The notes: generated from the sequence alone by a model not told the origin. Numbered from the stretch's first letter, positions 41,251 to 54,482 are shown. The stretch: DNA of 64,000 bases from Ctenosaura bakeri (GCA_948474755.1 CAOLHI010000482.1:62001-126000), one strand, 5' to 3'. A program made the numbers and translations.

Positions 41251-43870
41251 CTTTTTATCTGCTGCTGAGAACAAAGATTCGGTCCCCCTTTGAGTGCTGA
41301 CCCTCTGAAAGCTGAATCCTAGAACATCTTCCAAGAAACAGATCCTGAGAGCTGACTTCCACAGCATCTTTCGTGGTGGTGATAGCAGGAACAGCAAATA
41401 AGTGGTTAGTAAGTAATATTTTGGCTTTTGGGATTATAGGAGGCTGCAAACACCTTGGAAGGAGCAGCTTGTGCAGCTCTGCACCCTTGATCTAAGGAGA
41501 GTCTCTCACTGAGCTCTGTGAGGACTCAGGACTCACTGATGCACCATTCCTGACGGAACCAACTGCTTAATGATGCTCTCCTACATGGCTGTGATACCAC
41601 AGCTACTTTGACACTAGCAGTGTAAACAGTGACTAGGCTCATTTTTCAAATCTGATACTATCCCAACAGGAGGTAGGGTACAGACTGAGTTGGAGAGACC
41701 TAACAAAACTGGCTCTAGTAACATCTAGCTGAGTGTTAATGACACCACAAAGAGGCAGCTCCCAGAGAGTGTGATGTTTCTCATTTCTGGAGATCCTCCT
41801 ACTTCTTTATAAGAGGAATGTTGTACTTAAACCTCTATTACTGCTTTGAGTTTTGAGCCAATAAAATCACCAGGAAGGTTCCTTTTTCAGAATATTTTCC
41901 AAACATTTATATTGGCCCTGAAGCACTAAGTACAAATCGTTCCTATTAAAACATATAAATTAAAAGCACTAACTATATCTAATTTTTAAATGACAGCATA
42001 AGGCTGACTCCACTTACACATAAAAGGCTGCAAGTACTATCTAGAATGTGAAAATGTTTGCAGTTTACATGTTCTACATTGTAACAGCTATATACACAAT
42101 AGGATACCAGGAATGAAGAATTTGCTTTGTGTTTTTTTTGTTTTTGTTTTTTAGGACCTGTACTGCATATCCACCAGCAAAGAGTTAGGAACAGGACTCT
42201 TAAAGCTTCTCCCTTGAAAACAGCATCATTCTGCCACACTACCTTAGCTCTATTCTCTTCCCACAAAGGTCAACAGGAGTTACAGTTAAATTAGATGAAG
42301 ATGGAATTTCAACCTTGGGGAGATTCAGATGGGCAAATAGTATAATTCCAGAGGACAACTACATACTCTTCTTCCCCCTTCTAATGTTCAGTCCACATGA
42401 TGTACTATAACCAGAAGAGATCAGCGCTCATCCCTAGAATCGCTACAACTTTTTGCAATACAGCAAAAAATTCTCTCAACTATAGTCACTTCTAGCTTTA
42501 CGTGTGTTTCAGGTTTACATGCATTGTTAACTACACCTACACATTACAGTGGCATGAGTATTAGTTAATTTGCAGTTCGCTTCTCCCACTTCTGACATTA
42601 TTTGGAGGACCACCCATTGTCTTGCTGAAAGGGACCATAGTCATTACAGCAACAGATGCTCCTGCACACCACAGCAGCTTTTAACCCAGTCTCCTGTAAC
42701 TAACACAGCAACAAACTACTATATATAATAGATCACTTCACAGAGAAAACACGTACAGATTCCTTTGTTTTTCTATAAGAATGGTGATAGGCTTCTTAAT
42801 GCATTCCTCTGGTGTTCTCTCACCTCCTTGTGTCATCCCAAAGTATGCATGGGTACTCCATCTGTGTTCTGTGTGGTGTGAGATTAGGATCCTAAATCTT
42901 AAAACTTTTGTATATTTTCCTTGGTTAAAATCAGGACATCTCTGTTATTTCTTTGCTTTCCTACATTACTGTATGACTGCCACAGTCCATTGCATCTGTT
43001 CTTACCAGAAGATGGCACCCACTGACCTACCATGTTCACAGCTGCAGAGTCTCCCCCACCCCATCCCACTTAACCTTGTGGCACACCTTTCTCAGATAGC
43101 AAAGAATGTTTGGGGAAGCAAAACAACTAGTGATGCTGCCTGATGTCCGAGAGCAGTATAGCTTTCTAAATTAACAAAGGACACATCCTGCCTTTTTAAC
43201 AAGCACCAATCTTAAAGAGAGCATAGAGTACCAGTGGTTGCAGTTATTGCACTCCCTGGACTCCACATTCCATTAGCCATCCAGGGAAAATAGTTTATAT
43301 TCCACTTAACACTTCTGGAGTGGTCAGCAATGTAGTGCTCCACCTGGTGGACCCCTCAGTGTTTGTAAGGTGGTGTGATGTCATGATGGGATAAAAGCAG
43401 TATGGAGAAAAGGGTATGGGCAGAGATATGTGCACTTCAGTCACTCCCAGTATGAAAAAAGATTACACTAATTGCAGTGTGTGGGAACAAGACCTGGTGA
43501 TTTGAGAAAAATTTAACAGAACACCTGTGCAGACAGTAAGGGAGATTTAATATGAATTAACACAGTGAAAGGAACACTACTGTGAACATTCAAGATTGTT
43601 TATCCCTTTCTGCTATCTGCTTCACATTTTTTATATTTCATTTTCTTTTTCAATGTCTCTTTAGTGCTTGAAAAGACCATCTCTTCAACAGCCTTACTAA
43701 AGACTTTCCCCTTAAGTATATTTTTCCCTTAAGTATAGCCCAGCCTTCCCACTCACTTTATTCTCTTGGCCTAGGAAATATTCATCTGTAGATGTTCATT
43801 TGGAAGCCTGACAAGGATATAGACATAGAGGTAGAAATAGAAATATGGTTTAGAGTGTGTGTATCAGCCA
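41251..43870. other. intron 1 sequence, nothing recognised
   Basis: About 2.6 kb without supported exons or repeat families. Confidence 0.5.
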
Positions 43871-43872
43871 AC

Positions 43873-44012
43873 AAACACCAGGTGTTATAGGTTATATTTG
43901 AGAGGAAGGAACTGGCAAAACCACTTCTGGTTTTCCTTGCCTAATAAAACCCTATGAAATTCATGGGGTTGGTGCAAGTCAATAGGGGATTTGAAGGCAC
44001 AGACACACATAT
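43873..44012 (+). mobile_element. SINE tail fragment with BovB-like 3' end
   Basis: The order CAAAACCACTTCTGGTTTTCC, CTTGCCTAATAAAACCCTATG, AAATTCATGGGGTTGG and GATTTGAAGGCACAGACACA matches the tail of squamate SINEs whose 3' end resembles BovB. The tRNA head is missing. Confidence 0.65.
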
Positions 44013-44835
44013 CCGTTAGCAGCACTTTTGACCAGTGATATTTTTTTCCACCAGCATAAGAGGTCTCCACCTTCCCAAACTCTATTCCAATGTAATTCTT
44101 CATGTTACTGCTATGCTTTAAAACAATGTCAAATAGCAAGCATTTTGAAGAGTTATTTCATTTTATTTCATTATTCCTTTTCATTTCTTATGGGAAGAAT
44201 TTTGGAGAAGAAACATGTTGTATCTGGTGAGGAAGTATGGCTTTGCATAAAATTTTGTTTTGCATGGATTGAGCTGGCTTTGAATGGACTACCTGAGTTG
44301 CTTTAGACTGATCTTGCCCGGGGTTCAAATTGTTGCAATCTGTGGCCTTGTGTGTCATTTTCCGTTCTGTGCCAACCATTTGTTGCCATGTCTGTGTTTT
44401 CTGCTTTCTCACTCAAAGGCAGCAAGTCAGCTTCAGGCTGGTTTATGTGAAATGTTTACAAAGGACTCCTTGAGTGCTTTGGAAGACAAGAGTTGGTAAG
44501 AGATCCTTACCACCACCATCACCCATGATCTTTGCCCCTCCCCACCTCGCTTGTTTACCTGCTGTCTGAGCCTTCCACAAAGCACCAGGCATCAATGGTT
44601 TCAAGAGGCAACATAAGAAACAAGCTCTCTAAGCTCTGGCCACATGTGAATCTCGAGAGTCTATGAATCAGTCATACTAAGGGGACGTCTTCATGGAGTA
44701 TTTTGGACTCATTAGATGGCCTCTTTTAGCATAAAAACCCCACAGTTAAATAAATTGACTCTAATGAACCTATTAATGAAGACTGGACAAAATGAAATTA
44801 TTTGCTCTTCTGTCTAATCAATAACAACTAATCCA
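44013..44835. other. intron 1 sequence, nothing recognised
   Basis: No exon or family supported. Confidence 0.5.
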
Positions 44836-44839
44836 AAAT

Positions 44840-45262
44840 CAATTGAACAATTATACAGGGGGAAAAAAGATCATGTGTAATAAATCCAAATTTGACCTTA
44901 TCCCTTTCTGGAATTCTTTCCCAAGGGCCAGGTAGCTGCAGAAATTGGGCTGGTATATACATGAAACAGGGCTTTCTCTGTAGTGGCACCCAACCATGGA
45001 ACTCCCTACTCAAGGAAGTTAGCCTGGCTCCATCTCTTTAAGCTTCCATGAGGCAGTCAAAACAATGCTGTTCCACATGCCTTTGAAACTGGTTTGTTTA
45101 AACTGCAATTTGGGATTGTTTTTTGATTACTTTTAAAAGTTTTAAAATGTATTTTCATTTGTTTTAAAAAGTTTTATCCTTGTATTGTTTTATTTGTTTT
45201 TATTTGTTCATTGCCTCAGGAGCCAGATAGAAATATCCTTAATAAATAAATAATGAATATTT
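44840..45262 (+). mobile_element. L2-like LINE 3' fragment
   Basis: The plus strand has the coding-end pattern (A-P-N-H-G-T-P-Y-S-R-K-L-A-W-L after a frameshift), GCTGTTCCACATGCCTTTGA, then a T-rich 3' UTR ending in (AATA)n, typical of L2-type ends. Confidence 0.7.
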
Positions 45263-47030
45263 AATAAATATAGTGAATGAGAAACTGGAATTGATATTGC
45301 TCTTTCCCCAATCTAAGGGTTTGCTTCACTCATGCCAGACACACTAATGTGTCTGTTAAGGAGTTTAAAGAAAACTCTCATAAAGAGGAACTATTATTTT
45401 CCTTATGTATGTAAACCAGGCATTTCATTTATCTAAGACTTGGAACTTATCAAAGTTGGTAGCAACATATCTGTGAAGAATATAAAGAATACCTCACAGC
45501 CTTCCAGAATTAGACATGCACACACAGTATTTGCCAAACCTGCAGACAAAACACTACTACAATATGGTCTAATTTACATATGGAATTGGGGAGCCCTAGG
45601 GCATGGAACTGTCTAGAGGACTCACTAATCGGAAACAGGCAAGAGAAAGCAAACTGAGAATTCTCTTAGACCAAACTCAGAATACTGTGTGAAAAATGGA
45701 GACAGCAACTCTCTTATGCAATGACCCCTTTTCCTCGTCTTTGGGCCCTTCTGAATGCTCACCCTTGCTACCCTTTGGAGAAAGCCTTGGGTATTATAAT
45801 TATAAAGCCAAGGGGCTGACCTTCACCTAATACCTTATGTCCTATTGGTCTTGTGCTCACTTGTGTGGATTAACTGGTTTCTGCCTTCTTTCCTTATAAC
45901 TCAGAACAAGACATTGTACATTTTTTCTAGCTCCAGAAAGAAAACTTTAAGAAGAAACCCTGAATGTATACTTCCTAATATCTACATTGTGATACATCAA
46001 ACTTTCTCCTTCATATTTGAGCATAAAAAAAATTAAACCACAGTACAATGAAGTGGACAAAACTTCACAACAAAAAGATGTGCACACTCCAGTTCAGTTA
46101 CAGCATTCAAACAATAGAAATAGCAGACAAACAGAGCCCTCAAAAATTAAATTTAGAGAATTTGAAAATTAGATTGAAACTTAAGCCAAAAAAGTTGGCT
46201 CTAGAACTGTTCCAAAGTTAAGGAGAAAGCCCACCACGCACAGATGCAGAATTTATTGGGTCTGTTAGTTTCTTTAACACAACAAAAATAACCTCCAGAT
46301 TAGCCACAGGAACTACCATTGGTTTGTTCTCCATCCAAGATTATTATTTTTTAAATAAACAAACTGAAAAGAATTCTTTTAATTCACACAAAAAGGATGT
46401 GTCCTTTCCCCTCCCCCCTCCTCAAACACTCCACAGATTTCCTCTAAAATTTATAAGAGGTCATTCTGTGCAAGGACACAAACCCACAGGATAAAGGTAT
46501 TTTTACTAGGTGAATGTACCTTGAGGTTGCTTTGAATGGAAATTCACACGACATAGCAATATTCTTCACAAAAAGCACTAGCAGACATTTCTAGCAAGGC
46601 TTTACAATTATCACTGGCAGAAACAACTTACTTCCTCCCTGACTCCACTCCAATCTTAGCCTGTCCTAGTCAGAGGACAAGAGGTCTATAAAACCTAATA
46701 CTTCTGATAATTGAGGATTGCAGACTGTATTATTATCTTTTGTCCAGGAAAAAAGAGCCTACAATAACAGAAGTCTATAAATACATGGATTTCTCAGCTG
46801 CTACAACTGCTTCAGGTAATATTTCTGGCTATGCTCAATGGGTGAGGGAAGCAAAATATCAACTGCACAGTTTTTGCCTATGTACATAGCGTGTTTGTCC
46901 CTACATATAAACCCCACTCAAATCTCATGTCTGCTTCTATGCATCTGTTGGATTCTGAGGGGAAATGGTGCTCCTGAAACTACTTCCCCATCGCATTTCT
47001 CATAAAATCACCCAACTGACTGCATTTTAA
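45263..47030. other. intron 1 sequence, nothing recognised
   Basis: No exon or repeat family supported. Confidence 0.5.
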
Positions 47031-47035
47031 AACTA

Positions 47036-47566
47036 AAGTTGGCCCTCCACAGTTGCTATGGTTAAGGGCACAGGACCCTCACAAAAGTGGAAAAAATGGC
47101 AAATATTAAAACCTGTGTGTATGTGTGTGGGAAGGGGATCAAGGCATGGTAGGGACAACAAGCACTCAGGGACCAAACCAGGAGAGGGCAAGAATATGGG
47201 CTGGCATGGCAGCCCTAAATTTCCTCTCTCACACATTTTTCTCCTTTCTTGGGTGTGAAGAAGTCTTGGGAGGGTGTTGGAGTTGAGAAATCAGACTGTG
47301 AGCTGGCCAGGCAGTGGCTAGTGGAGGAGGAGCAAGACCATAGAATCACAGAGACATATTGTTGGAGGAGACCACAGGGACCATCCTGTCCAACCCCTTG
47401 CCAGACCAGAGGCGGTTTTTTAAAGGGCTGTGTGGCCTGATCAGAGCCATCAAGAGGGAAGGTTCTCCTAGAAAGGAAGCACTTGAGATGGTAGGGCAGG
47501 GGTTGAACAAACTCACAAATCATCAAACCTGTGAAAGTCAAACCCACAGATGTGGAGGGTCAACTG
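47036..47566 (+). mobile_element. Tigger-like non-autonomous element, second copy, with CR1 inside
   Basis: Starts AAGTTGGCCCTCCAC and ends GTGGAGGGTCAACTG, the same family as 28405-29040. It has TA at the left (47034-47035) and a mutated right flank. A CR1 3' end interrupts it at 47338-47405. Confidence 0.75.
47338..47405 (-). mobile_element. short CR1 LINE 3' end
   Basis: Antisense of the CR1 terminus: ATAGAATCACAGAG, then a block reading GGGGTTGGACAGGATGGTCC on the minus strand. Only about 65 bp, inserted in the Tigger-like element. Confidence 0.75.
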
Positions 47567-48635
47567 CGCTCATTTTCAAGGCTGTTGATGTGATTATGTG
47601 GCAGCTCTTTTGGTCCTTCCTTCAACAAACAAACATTCAAAATGGAATTGCAAGGCTCCCTAACTGTCCTAATTTGTAAAAAAATCCTTTCACTTGTTTC
47701 CATAATAGATTTTTTAGTTTAAGTAGCATCTACACAACTTGTCTTAGATTCAAAAAGTATTTATATGTGCTTAAGAGTTTGCAAAAATTATTTTCCCTTG
47801 AGGTAGCAGCCATATCACAAACTACTGTATACTCTTGCAATTCTAGTTTCAACAATTTAGTAATTGTAATAAGGAATTTCTGCTCATGAACCACAAGTCT
47901 GTATTTCCTCGGGATGTAGAACTGCCTAATGACCCTGTTCTTTGGGTCTTTCCCAGCCAATGTCTAAGAAGTGCAACCTTCTTTTTTGGTCAAAGGGGAA
48001 TGTGTTTTGGACTTACGTGGACACATGTCTACACTCATGCCAAATGTCTAGACCGTGTTCTGGCTTATTCTCACTAGCTGTGGTTGAAATAAATTAGTCT
48101 CCTCAGGAGGACTTTATGGGAAACTGGCTTATTGAAAACTAGAAGTAGATGCTTCCTGTCTTCTACTCTACTTCATGAAAGCATACAAACAGAAAGTGTA
48201 CCATACAACTTCTATACAGATTTATTTTAAACCTAAATCTCTTGTTATTGTAAAATATTATCTCTTGCCAGATAAGATCTTACAGCTGGCACTGATATTT
48301 TGCAAAATGCCAAAGAACAGAATTCTAGGAAAGTATTGAGAAGTCACTGGGTGTGCGCTAACATAACCAAAAGCTGAGCTGGGCTATCTGGATAGCAATT
48401 TAATTACTTCAATGGTCATATTTTGCATATTTGTTCATCAGCTTTCAAGCTGTACAGGGATCATAGTGCTCATACCATCAGCATTACCCAACTACAGTAG
48501 CAAGTCTCTCTTACAGCCTTCTGAGACCAAGGATTTTGTCATGCATGTTTTCTTTTCTTTTTCTGAATACAAACCACAGAAAGAATGGCAAAAACATGTT
48601 TTACTTTAAAGCTCTGCTTCCTACCTCATATAAAC
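47567..48635. other. intron 1 sequence, nothing recognised
   Basis: No exon or family supported. Confidence 0.5.
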
Positions 48636-48639
48636 TACA

Positions 48640-49312
48640 AAAATCTGACCCCAATAAGATTACAGAAGATAACTAAATCGAGGACTGGAAGGTGTTGGAA
48701 ATGTGATGAAAAGATTGGGTCCTTTTTTCATATGTGGTAGACTTGTGGAAAGGCAAGGAAATATTGGAAGAGGGTACATGATGAAATTCAAAGAATATGA
48801 ACTTTGAAATGATACCAGAGTTTTATTTGTTAAATATGCTAGGCCAACACAGACAAGATAAGAAGTCATCAGAAGATACTGTTATACTTGATAACAGCAG
48901 CGAGGTTGTTGTATGCACAACATTGGAAAGAAAATAAAGATATAAATCTAGAAGAGTGGAAGTTGAAAGTTTTAGAGATGGTAGAAACAGAAAAATTAGC
49001 ATCCTCTTTGAAAAATAAACCAATACAGAATTTTGAAAGGGAATGGAAAGGAGTATTGGACTGGGTAAAGACACAGATTTATAAGATGTAGAGATATGGA
49101 AGCAAGATAAAGAGTAATTGTTTTTATTGATAATAGAAATGTAATTGCTCTTCTTTTGTGTAAACAGAAATAATGTAGATTCAACTGGAGAAATATAAGC
49201 GGAAGTAGGGGAGGTGAGATACATTTAAAGAAGATGTGACCCACTTGTTCCTTTTTTATTTGGTAACTAAACTTTAATAAAAAATTACAAAAATAAAAAA
49301 TAAACTACAAAA
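48640..49312 (+). mobile_element. L1 LINE 3' end (ORF2 C-terminus, 3' UTR, A-rich tail)
   Basis: The plus strand encodes R-K-C-W-R-C-D-E-K and F-F-H-M-W-W-T-C, the L1 ORF2 Cys-rich C-terminal motif. After a frame change, 48888-49091 reads I-T-A-A-R-L-L-Y-A-Q-H-W-K to the ORF end, as in squamate L1s. A 3' UTR and an A-rich tail (49275-49312) follow. 5'-truncated. Confidence 0.88.
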
Positions 49313-50568
49313 ACCTTGTAATCCTAGTGTAGAAGTTGCAGTGCTGCCTGTAGCATTAAGAAGCAAGAAACAGTCACTCAACTTTATTGCAGGCCTGAAC
49401 AAACTGTGACCCACCAAACTGAACACAGCCCACCAGCCATATATTATGGTTTCTCAGGTGCTTGTTGACACACCCATTTGTTTCTGAAGCCCCAGACAGA
49501 ATATCCAAACAAAGATCTTCAGTGAGCTCTGGGATCCACCATATATGGTTATGTTAGTTTCAGTAAATTCAACCAGAGTCTTATTGTCCTGACTTTTGCT
49601 CAATATACTTCAGCAGTGATTTCAACATCTTTTCTCCAATCTTACTCTATAATTAAACAGCATTAAAACATGCATGTTTATTCAAAAGGAAGTCCCAATG
49701 GGATTTACTCCCGACAATCATGCTGCACTCGGAGAAACAAAATTCTGCACTGAAGAAACTAAGCATATAAACTGTGACCGTGTTGTGCAGAAAGTTAAAT
49801 TGCATGATTTCCTAGAGGTTAATTCTGTATCTTCTAGCCACAGTAAAGAAACTATGTGGAGCACTGAAGCCACACTCCTGAAAAGTAGCAATTTTATTCA
49901 AGAATTTCTCTGGCTTGATTACCAAAAATTATTTGGTAAAATCACTTTTATTTATTTAGAAGATCTTATTTTTGTTATATCAAGAGTTAGAAACTTGCAT
50001 TTAAAAAAATAAAAACACTATAGTTCTTTAGAAGCAGAGTCCTTTACTCATTACCATGTTCTGCACATTTTCTGTGTTTTCACAGAACTGCAGCATACAC
50101 ATATTATGCTCAGATATATAAAGGAATGAAGAGAAATGCAAGGATTTCTGATTTTCCCTCATGTGTAAAAGGCCCAATGTAGAACTGCCCTTTTTGGCAG
50201 TCATTTACTTAAGAATGCTGTCCAGGGCAGCTATTGTTTCCCCTCTCCTTGCTAGCATCAAGAGGAGCTCTTTTTCCTACTACTTGATGTTCAGTGAGAC
50301 ACTAAAATGTGAAGAAGATCCAGGACATGATGTTAGAGGCAACACCACCTGGCTGGTGGTCCAAATGACATTGATAACTCCTGGACCCCTTGGAACAAGG
50401 AGCCTCGTGGAATTATTGGATTGTGTGAGCCTGCAGTAGGCATCTTTGGGAGTTAAGAGGGCAAGACCCCAAACTGACATGCACCTTAACCCCTTATTTC
50501 CCCTCCCTTTGGCTAGCATCAAGCAGCTGGATCTGGCTTTCAATTTAATTTCCCACAATATTGTAAAA

Positions 50569-50570
<2 letters not shown>
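49313..50570. other. intron 1 sequence with a recurring 50-bp motif
   Basis: 49684-49715 (AAGTCCCAATGGGATTTACTCCC) belongs to a short motif found in at least four other places. No exon supported. Confidence 0.4.

Positions 50571-50571
<1 letters not shown>

Positions 50572-50607
<36 letters not shown>
50572..50607. repeat. (GA)n microsatellite
   Basis: About 18 uninterrupted dinucleotide units. Confidence 0.97.
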
Positions 50608-50612
<5 letters not shown>

Positions 50613-50929
50613 ATAGCAGACTTGCACTTCTTCCTTCTTCTCACCTCCTCTGCCAGGTAAGTCAGCCCACGGCCAATCAGAGAAAACATGGTTCACGGTC
50701 TTCTAACCTAGAACCATTGTTTTTTGTTTTTTTGTGGGAAGTTACTGCACCACCACTGCATAGATCAGGGGAGGGGAAGTGTGACTGTGGTGATGCATAA
50801 GGGAGCTGTAGTCCAGCAATATCTGGAAAGACAAATTTTACCAGCTTTTATACTAGAATGACCTATATCCTCTTTGTTGAGAACATACTGTTTTCTTTAG
50901 CACACCAACAAGATTCACTGATGTGTAGA

Positions 50930-51420
50930 CATTGCTGGCTACTTTGTCACAGAAGCACAGAGCTGGAAAAGACCACAATGGCCATCGAGTCCAACCCCCT
51001 GCCATGCAGAAACACACACTCAGAGCACCCCCAGCAAATGTCCATCCAGTCTCTGTTTAAAAACCTCCAAAGAAGGAGACTCTGTCATACTCTGAGGCAG
51101 CATATTCCACTGTTGAATGACTCTTACCATCAGGAATTTCTTCCTGATGTTGAGGTGAAATCTCTTTTCCTTTAGTTTGAATCCTTTGTTCCATGTCCTC
51201 CATATCCAAGATGGAGCAAGCAGAAAACAAGCTTGCTTCATCTTCAATGTGACATCCCTTCAAATATTTAAACATGACTATCCAGCCACCTTCTTTTCAG
51301 AAAAGAAAAGAAAAGAAAAGAAAAGAAAAGAAAAGAAAAGCCTTCTTTTCAACAGGCTAAACATACCTAGCTTCCTAAGCAACTCCTCATAAGGCATGAT
51401 TTCCAGACCCTTCACTGACC
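50930..51420 (-). mobile_element. CR1 LINE 3' fragment containing an (AAAAG)n expansion
   Basis: In minus orientation it carries the CR1 3' series GGGGGTTGGACTCGATGGCC, AACATCAGGAAGAAATTCCT and AAATATTTGAAGGGATGTCA. An (AAAAG)n microsatellite at 51296-51340 splits it, with CCTTCTTTTCA on both sides. Confidence 0.92.
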
Positions 51421-51788
51421 AGTTCATCAAACATAAAAGAGAGAGAGAGATAGCAATCTGAGACACTAAGGTCACTGGCCCACAGTACTCTTCCCATCCT
51501 ATTCACTATCACCTCAATGTGTTCAACAGGGCAGACAGCAGCCACATGAATCAACATTTGAGTAATGAGACATTCCTCCTCTAGCCATATAGTGAGCCCC
51601 CCATACATATAAAAGCAAGTAAAATATTAAAGTTATAATGCAAAGGAGCAAAGATCACTCTCATCAACTTACAGTAATGTAGTTATACCTTTATTGCATG
51701 CAAAATGAATTAATTACAAGTGGGTAGCTATTTGCAACTAATTACTTCCAAGCTCTGACTTGACTGCAAATAGCTGCAGATTAGCTGA
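51421..51788. other. intron 1 sequence, nothing recognised
   Basis: It includes a short GAGAGA run near 51440. No family supported. Confidence 0.5.
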
Positions 51789-51791
51789 TTA

Positions 51792-51973
51792 GGAGAATTT
51801 CCACACTAGTTTATTATAGTGCTATTATTCCACTTTCAACACCCTATGGATTCCTGGGGTTTGCAGGTTAGGGAGGAGCCTTTGAGGCCCCTCTCTAAAC
51901 TGCAAACCCCAGGATTCCATAGGAGGTTGAAAGTGGAATAATAGCACTATAACAGGCTAGTGCAGAAATGGCC
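51792..51973. mobile_element. palindromic GGCCATTTC-type element, 182 bp
   Basis: The arms ATTATTCCACTTTCAACACC and CTGGGGTTTGCAGGTTAGGG are mirrored on the right side almost exactly. The right terminus is GCAGAAATGGCC; the left terminus has decayed to GGAGAATTTCCACAC. Flanks TTA and TAG do not match. Confidence 0.88.
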
Positions 51974-51976
51974 TAG

Positions 51977-52770
51977 GCTCAATAACCTTCAGTTTGGAGA
52001 TGGCTTGTGCTTCAGAGCCAACCTCCTTGTAATCAGTCCAGAGCACAGGTTACCACTATCTTCATTTGTTTTCTCTGTGTTACATGCTTAGTGTGCATAT
52101 AATTTTTTTGCTGCAGTAATTAATTCCCTAGTCATACAGTAAACTTTGTAACTCAGTGTCAAATGATCTAATTCCCCCAAAATAACTGTGTTATACATTT
52201 CTCTGAGAAACAGAAACACCATGAGTTTAACTTACGGGCACAAATCTGCTAAGACACACTAATGTCAAGGATGCAAGGACCTCTTATCCATGTGTGTTTT
52301 TCAGATCATTTGCAAGCTTACACATGTGTCTGGAATAAACACAGAGTGGAGGCTGTCAGCTCTGATGAATCTGCTCCACATTTTTGTCTGAATTTTAAAG
52401 GAGCTATCCGAATTTTTCAATCCTATCCATGATATGGGTACAGCACAAGGGATAGCTTCTTAAAAAGTCCAGCTAAAACCCAGAGCAGCTTCACTGCCCA
52501 TTTGGCACTGGAGCCAGAGGCCTGCACTGGACTCTCATTAACGTATGTCTAACTGGCTGGAATCCTCTATGGCAGTTACAAATGTGTAACCGAGAGTTAC
52601 GCACTTGTAACTGTTATGTATTCACAATCATGGGGCTATGTAGGTACTGTGGAAATCCCTCAGTCCTAACCTACCAGACAACAACCACTGCAATCAGTGT
52701 GTGTGTGTGAGTCCATTCCTGTCCATTAGGAAGCAGCTGACTGACATACTCAGACCCCCCCCTTGTGTGA
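51977..52770. other. intron 1 sequence, nothing recognised
   Basis: A short GT run is at 52698-52710. No family or exon supported. Confidence 0.5.
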
Positions 52771-52774
52771 GTGA

Positions 52775-53232
52775 CACTAGACATGTCCAGAGGAGGGGGA
52801 CCAAAATGGTAAAAGGCCTCGAAATCACACCCTATGAGAAATATCTTAGGGAGCTGGATATATTTAGCTTGGAGAAGAGCAGGTTAAGAGATGACATGAC
52901 AGCTATCTTTAAATATTTGAAGGGATGTCATATGGAAGACAAAGCAAGCTTGTTTTCTGTGGCTCCAGCGACTAAGACATGGAGCAATGGCTTCAAACTT
53001 CTTCAGGAAAAGAGATTTCATCTGAACATTAGGAAGAACTTCCTGACAGTAAGAGCAGTTCAAAGTGGAATACACTGCCTCAGGGTGTGGTGGAGTGTCT
53101 CCTTCTTTGGTAGTTTTTAAATAGAGGCTGAATGGCCATGTGTCAGAAATGCTTTGATTGTGTAATCCTGCATGGCAGGGGGTTGGACTTGATGGCCCTT
53201 GTGGTCTCTTCTAGCTCTATGATTCTAGGAGA
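52775..53232 (+). mobile_element. CR1 LINE 3' fragment
   Basis: A well-preserved reptile CR1 end: TGTCCAGAGGAGGGGGACCA, GAGCTGGATATATTTAGC, AACATTAGGAAGAACTTCCT, GCAGGGGGTTGGACTTGATG, ending at CTAGCTCTATGATTCTA. It is the least diverged CR1 in the window. Confidence 0.95.
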
Positions 53233-53489
53233 ACAGTCCCTCGTTGACTGCAGCAGCTACTTGCTGGCAAGTAGGGACTGGGAGTTAGATCAGGATGCAC
53301 GGTGTAACACCATAACTATGATGTTTACACATACAGATCTCCCATACAGGATATCACCTTTTTTTAGTGCACATCATTGTACTTTTATCACTGCACTTCA
53401 TGGGGTTTGAGGACACTGTTACCCACTGTTACTGTCGGATTTGTTTATCACTCATTAATTCTAAAAAGAGACTGTTTAAATTACCTTAT

Positions 53490-53870
53490 GGACCATTTTT
53501 GTAGTCCACATGGCTTCTAAGAGGTAAAAAATAGATTGCCCCAAAATACTATCTGGGGAGCACGAAGGGTGTTTTCACAATGGTTTGCCCTCCCTCGCTA
53601 TTTTAGGCCCTGGAAAGGCCTTTTAGGGATTTTTAAAAACTGAATGCAAACTGTAAATGACTTCTAACCACTTCCTATTTTGAAAAAAAAAATCCCTCTT
53701 CTGGGCCTAAAATGACCCAGATGGGACTAAAAGAATGGCAAAAATGCCCTGTGCAGCCCATTGATGGCACTAGGAGGTATTTGGGGGCAAAAATGCTTTT
53801 TTTGTGGTTAGGGACATATCCCCAAAGGTCTCCTAGTGGCTAATGTCTCACACCCTTGCCCATCCCTGTT
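53490..53870. repeat. possible unclassified repeat
   Basis: It contains internally repeated words (TTTTAGGCCCTGGAAAGGCC, GGGCCTAAAATGACCC) and a block resembling 12930. The low-complexity, self-similar texture suggests an old repeat. No family assigned. Confidence 0.35.
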
Positions 53871-54056
53871 ATACTGCCTGGCTTGTCATACCATTAAGCA
53901 AGATGACTTGCTCTCCTCAAGCAATAGTTTTGGAGTTTTGTGAAAGATCAGCAACTAGTTTGTTATTTCATTTGTTATTACTGCATTTTTACTGCCAGAG
54001 ATAGGGGATTTTCTGCCTCCAGGGGCCAAATGACCTGGCTGGATTTAGGAACTAGG

Positions 54057-54482
54057 CACTTTGACCTGTATAGAGCAGTGGAGAGAGGTAGCATCAGCCG
54101 TACCGCCTCTGGCAACAAAAATGCCACAGCATACTACACAATCCTCCACATAGCATATCACACAACCCTGTGCTCAGAATTAAGTACCACTGAATTCAAC
54201 AGAGCTTACTCCCAGTGAAATGAATACATGATTGCAGCCTTAAACAGGATCAGAAAGGGATTAACAGCTTCAGAATTAACATCAACCAATTTTTGTGTCT
54301 AGTTTTGGTTTTAGGCAAAGAGATGTATTTCTGCATCTAGAACTAAGTGAGAGTGATCTAAAACTGACGTGAATTCAAAATAGCCCTATTTTAACAGTAA
54401 ACCATTCCTGACTCATCCCCCATTGTTTGACTATTTCTGTTAAGTAGCTTCAATACTCCACTGCTCTATACAGGTCAAAGTG
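54057..54482. repeat. 27-bp perfect inverted repeats 372 bp apart
   Basis: CACTTTGACCTGTATAGAGC and seven more bases (54057-54083) reappear as an exact reverse complement at 54456-54482. The interior has no other recognised structure apart from the TTACTCCCA motif near 54206. No family recognised. Confidence 0.85.
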
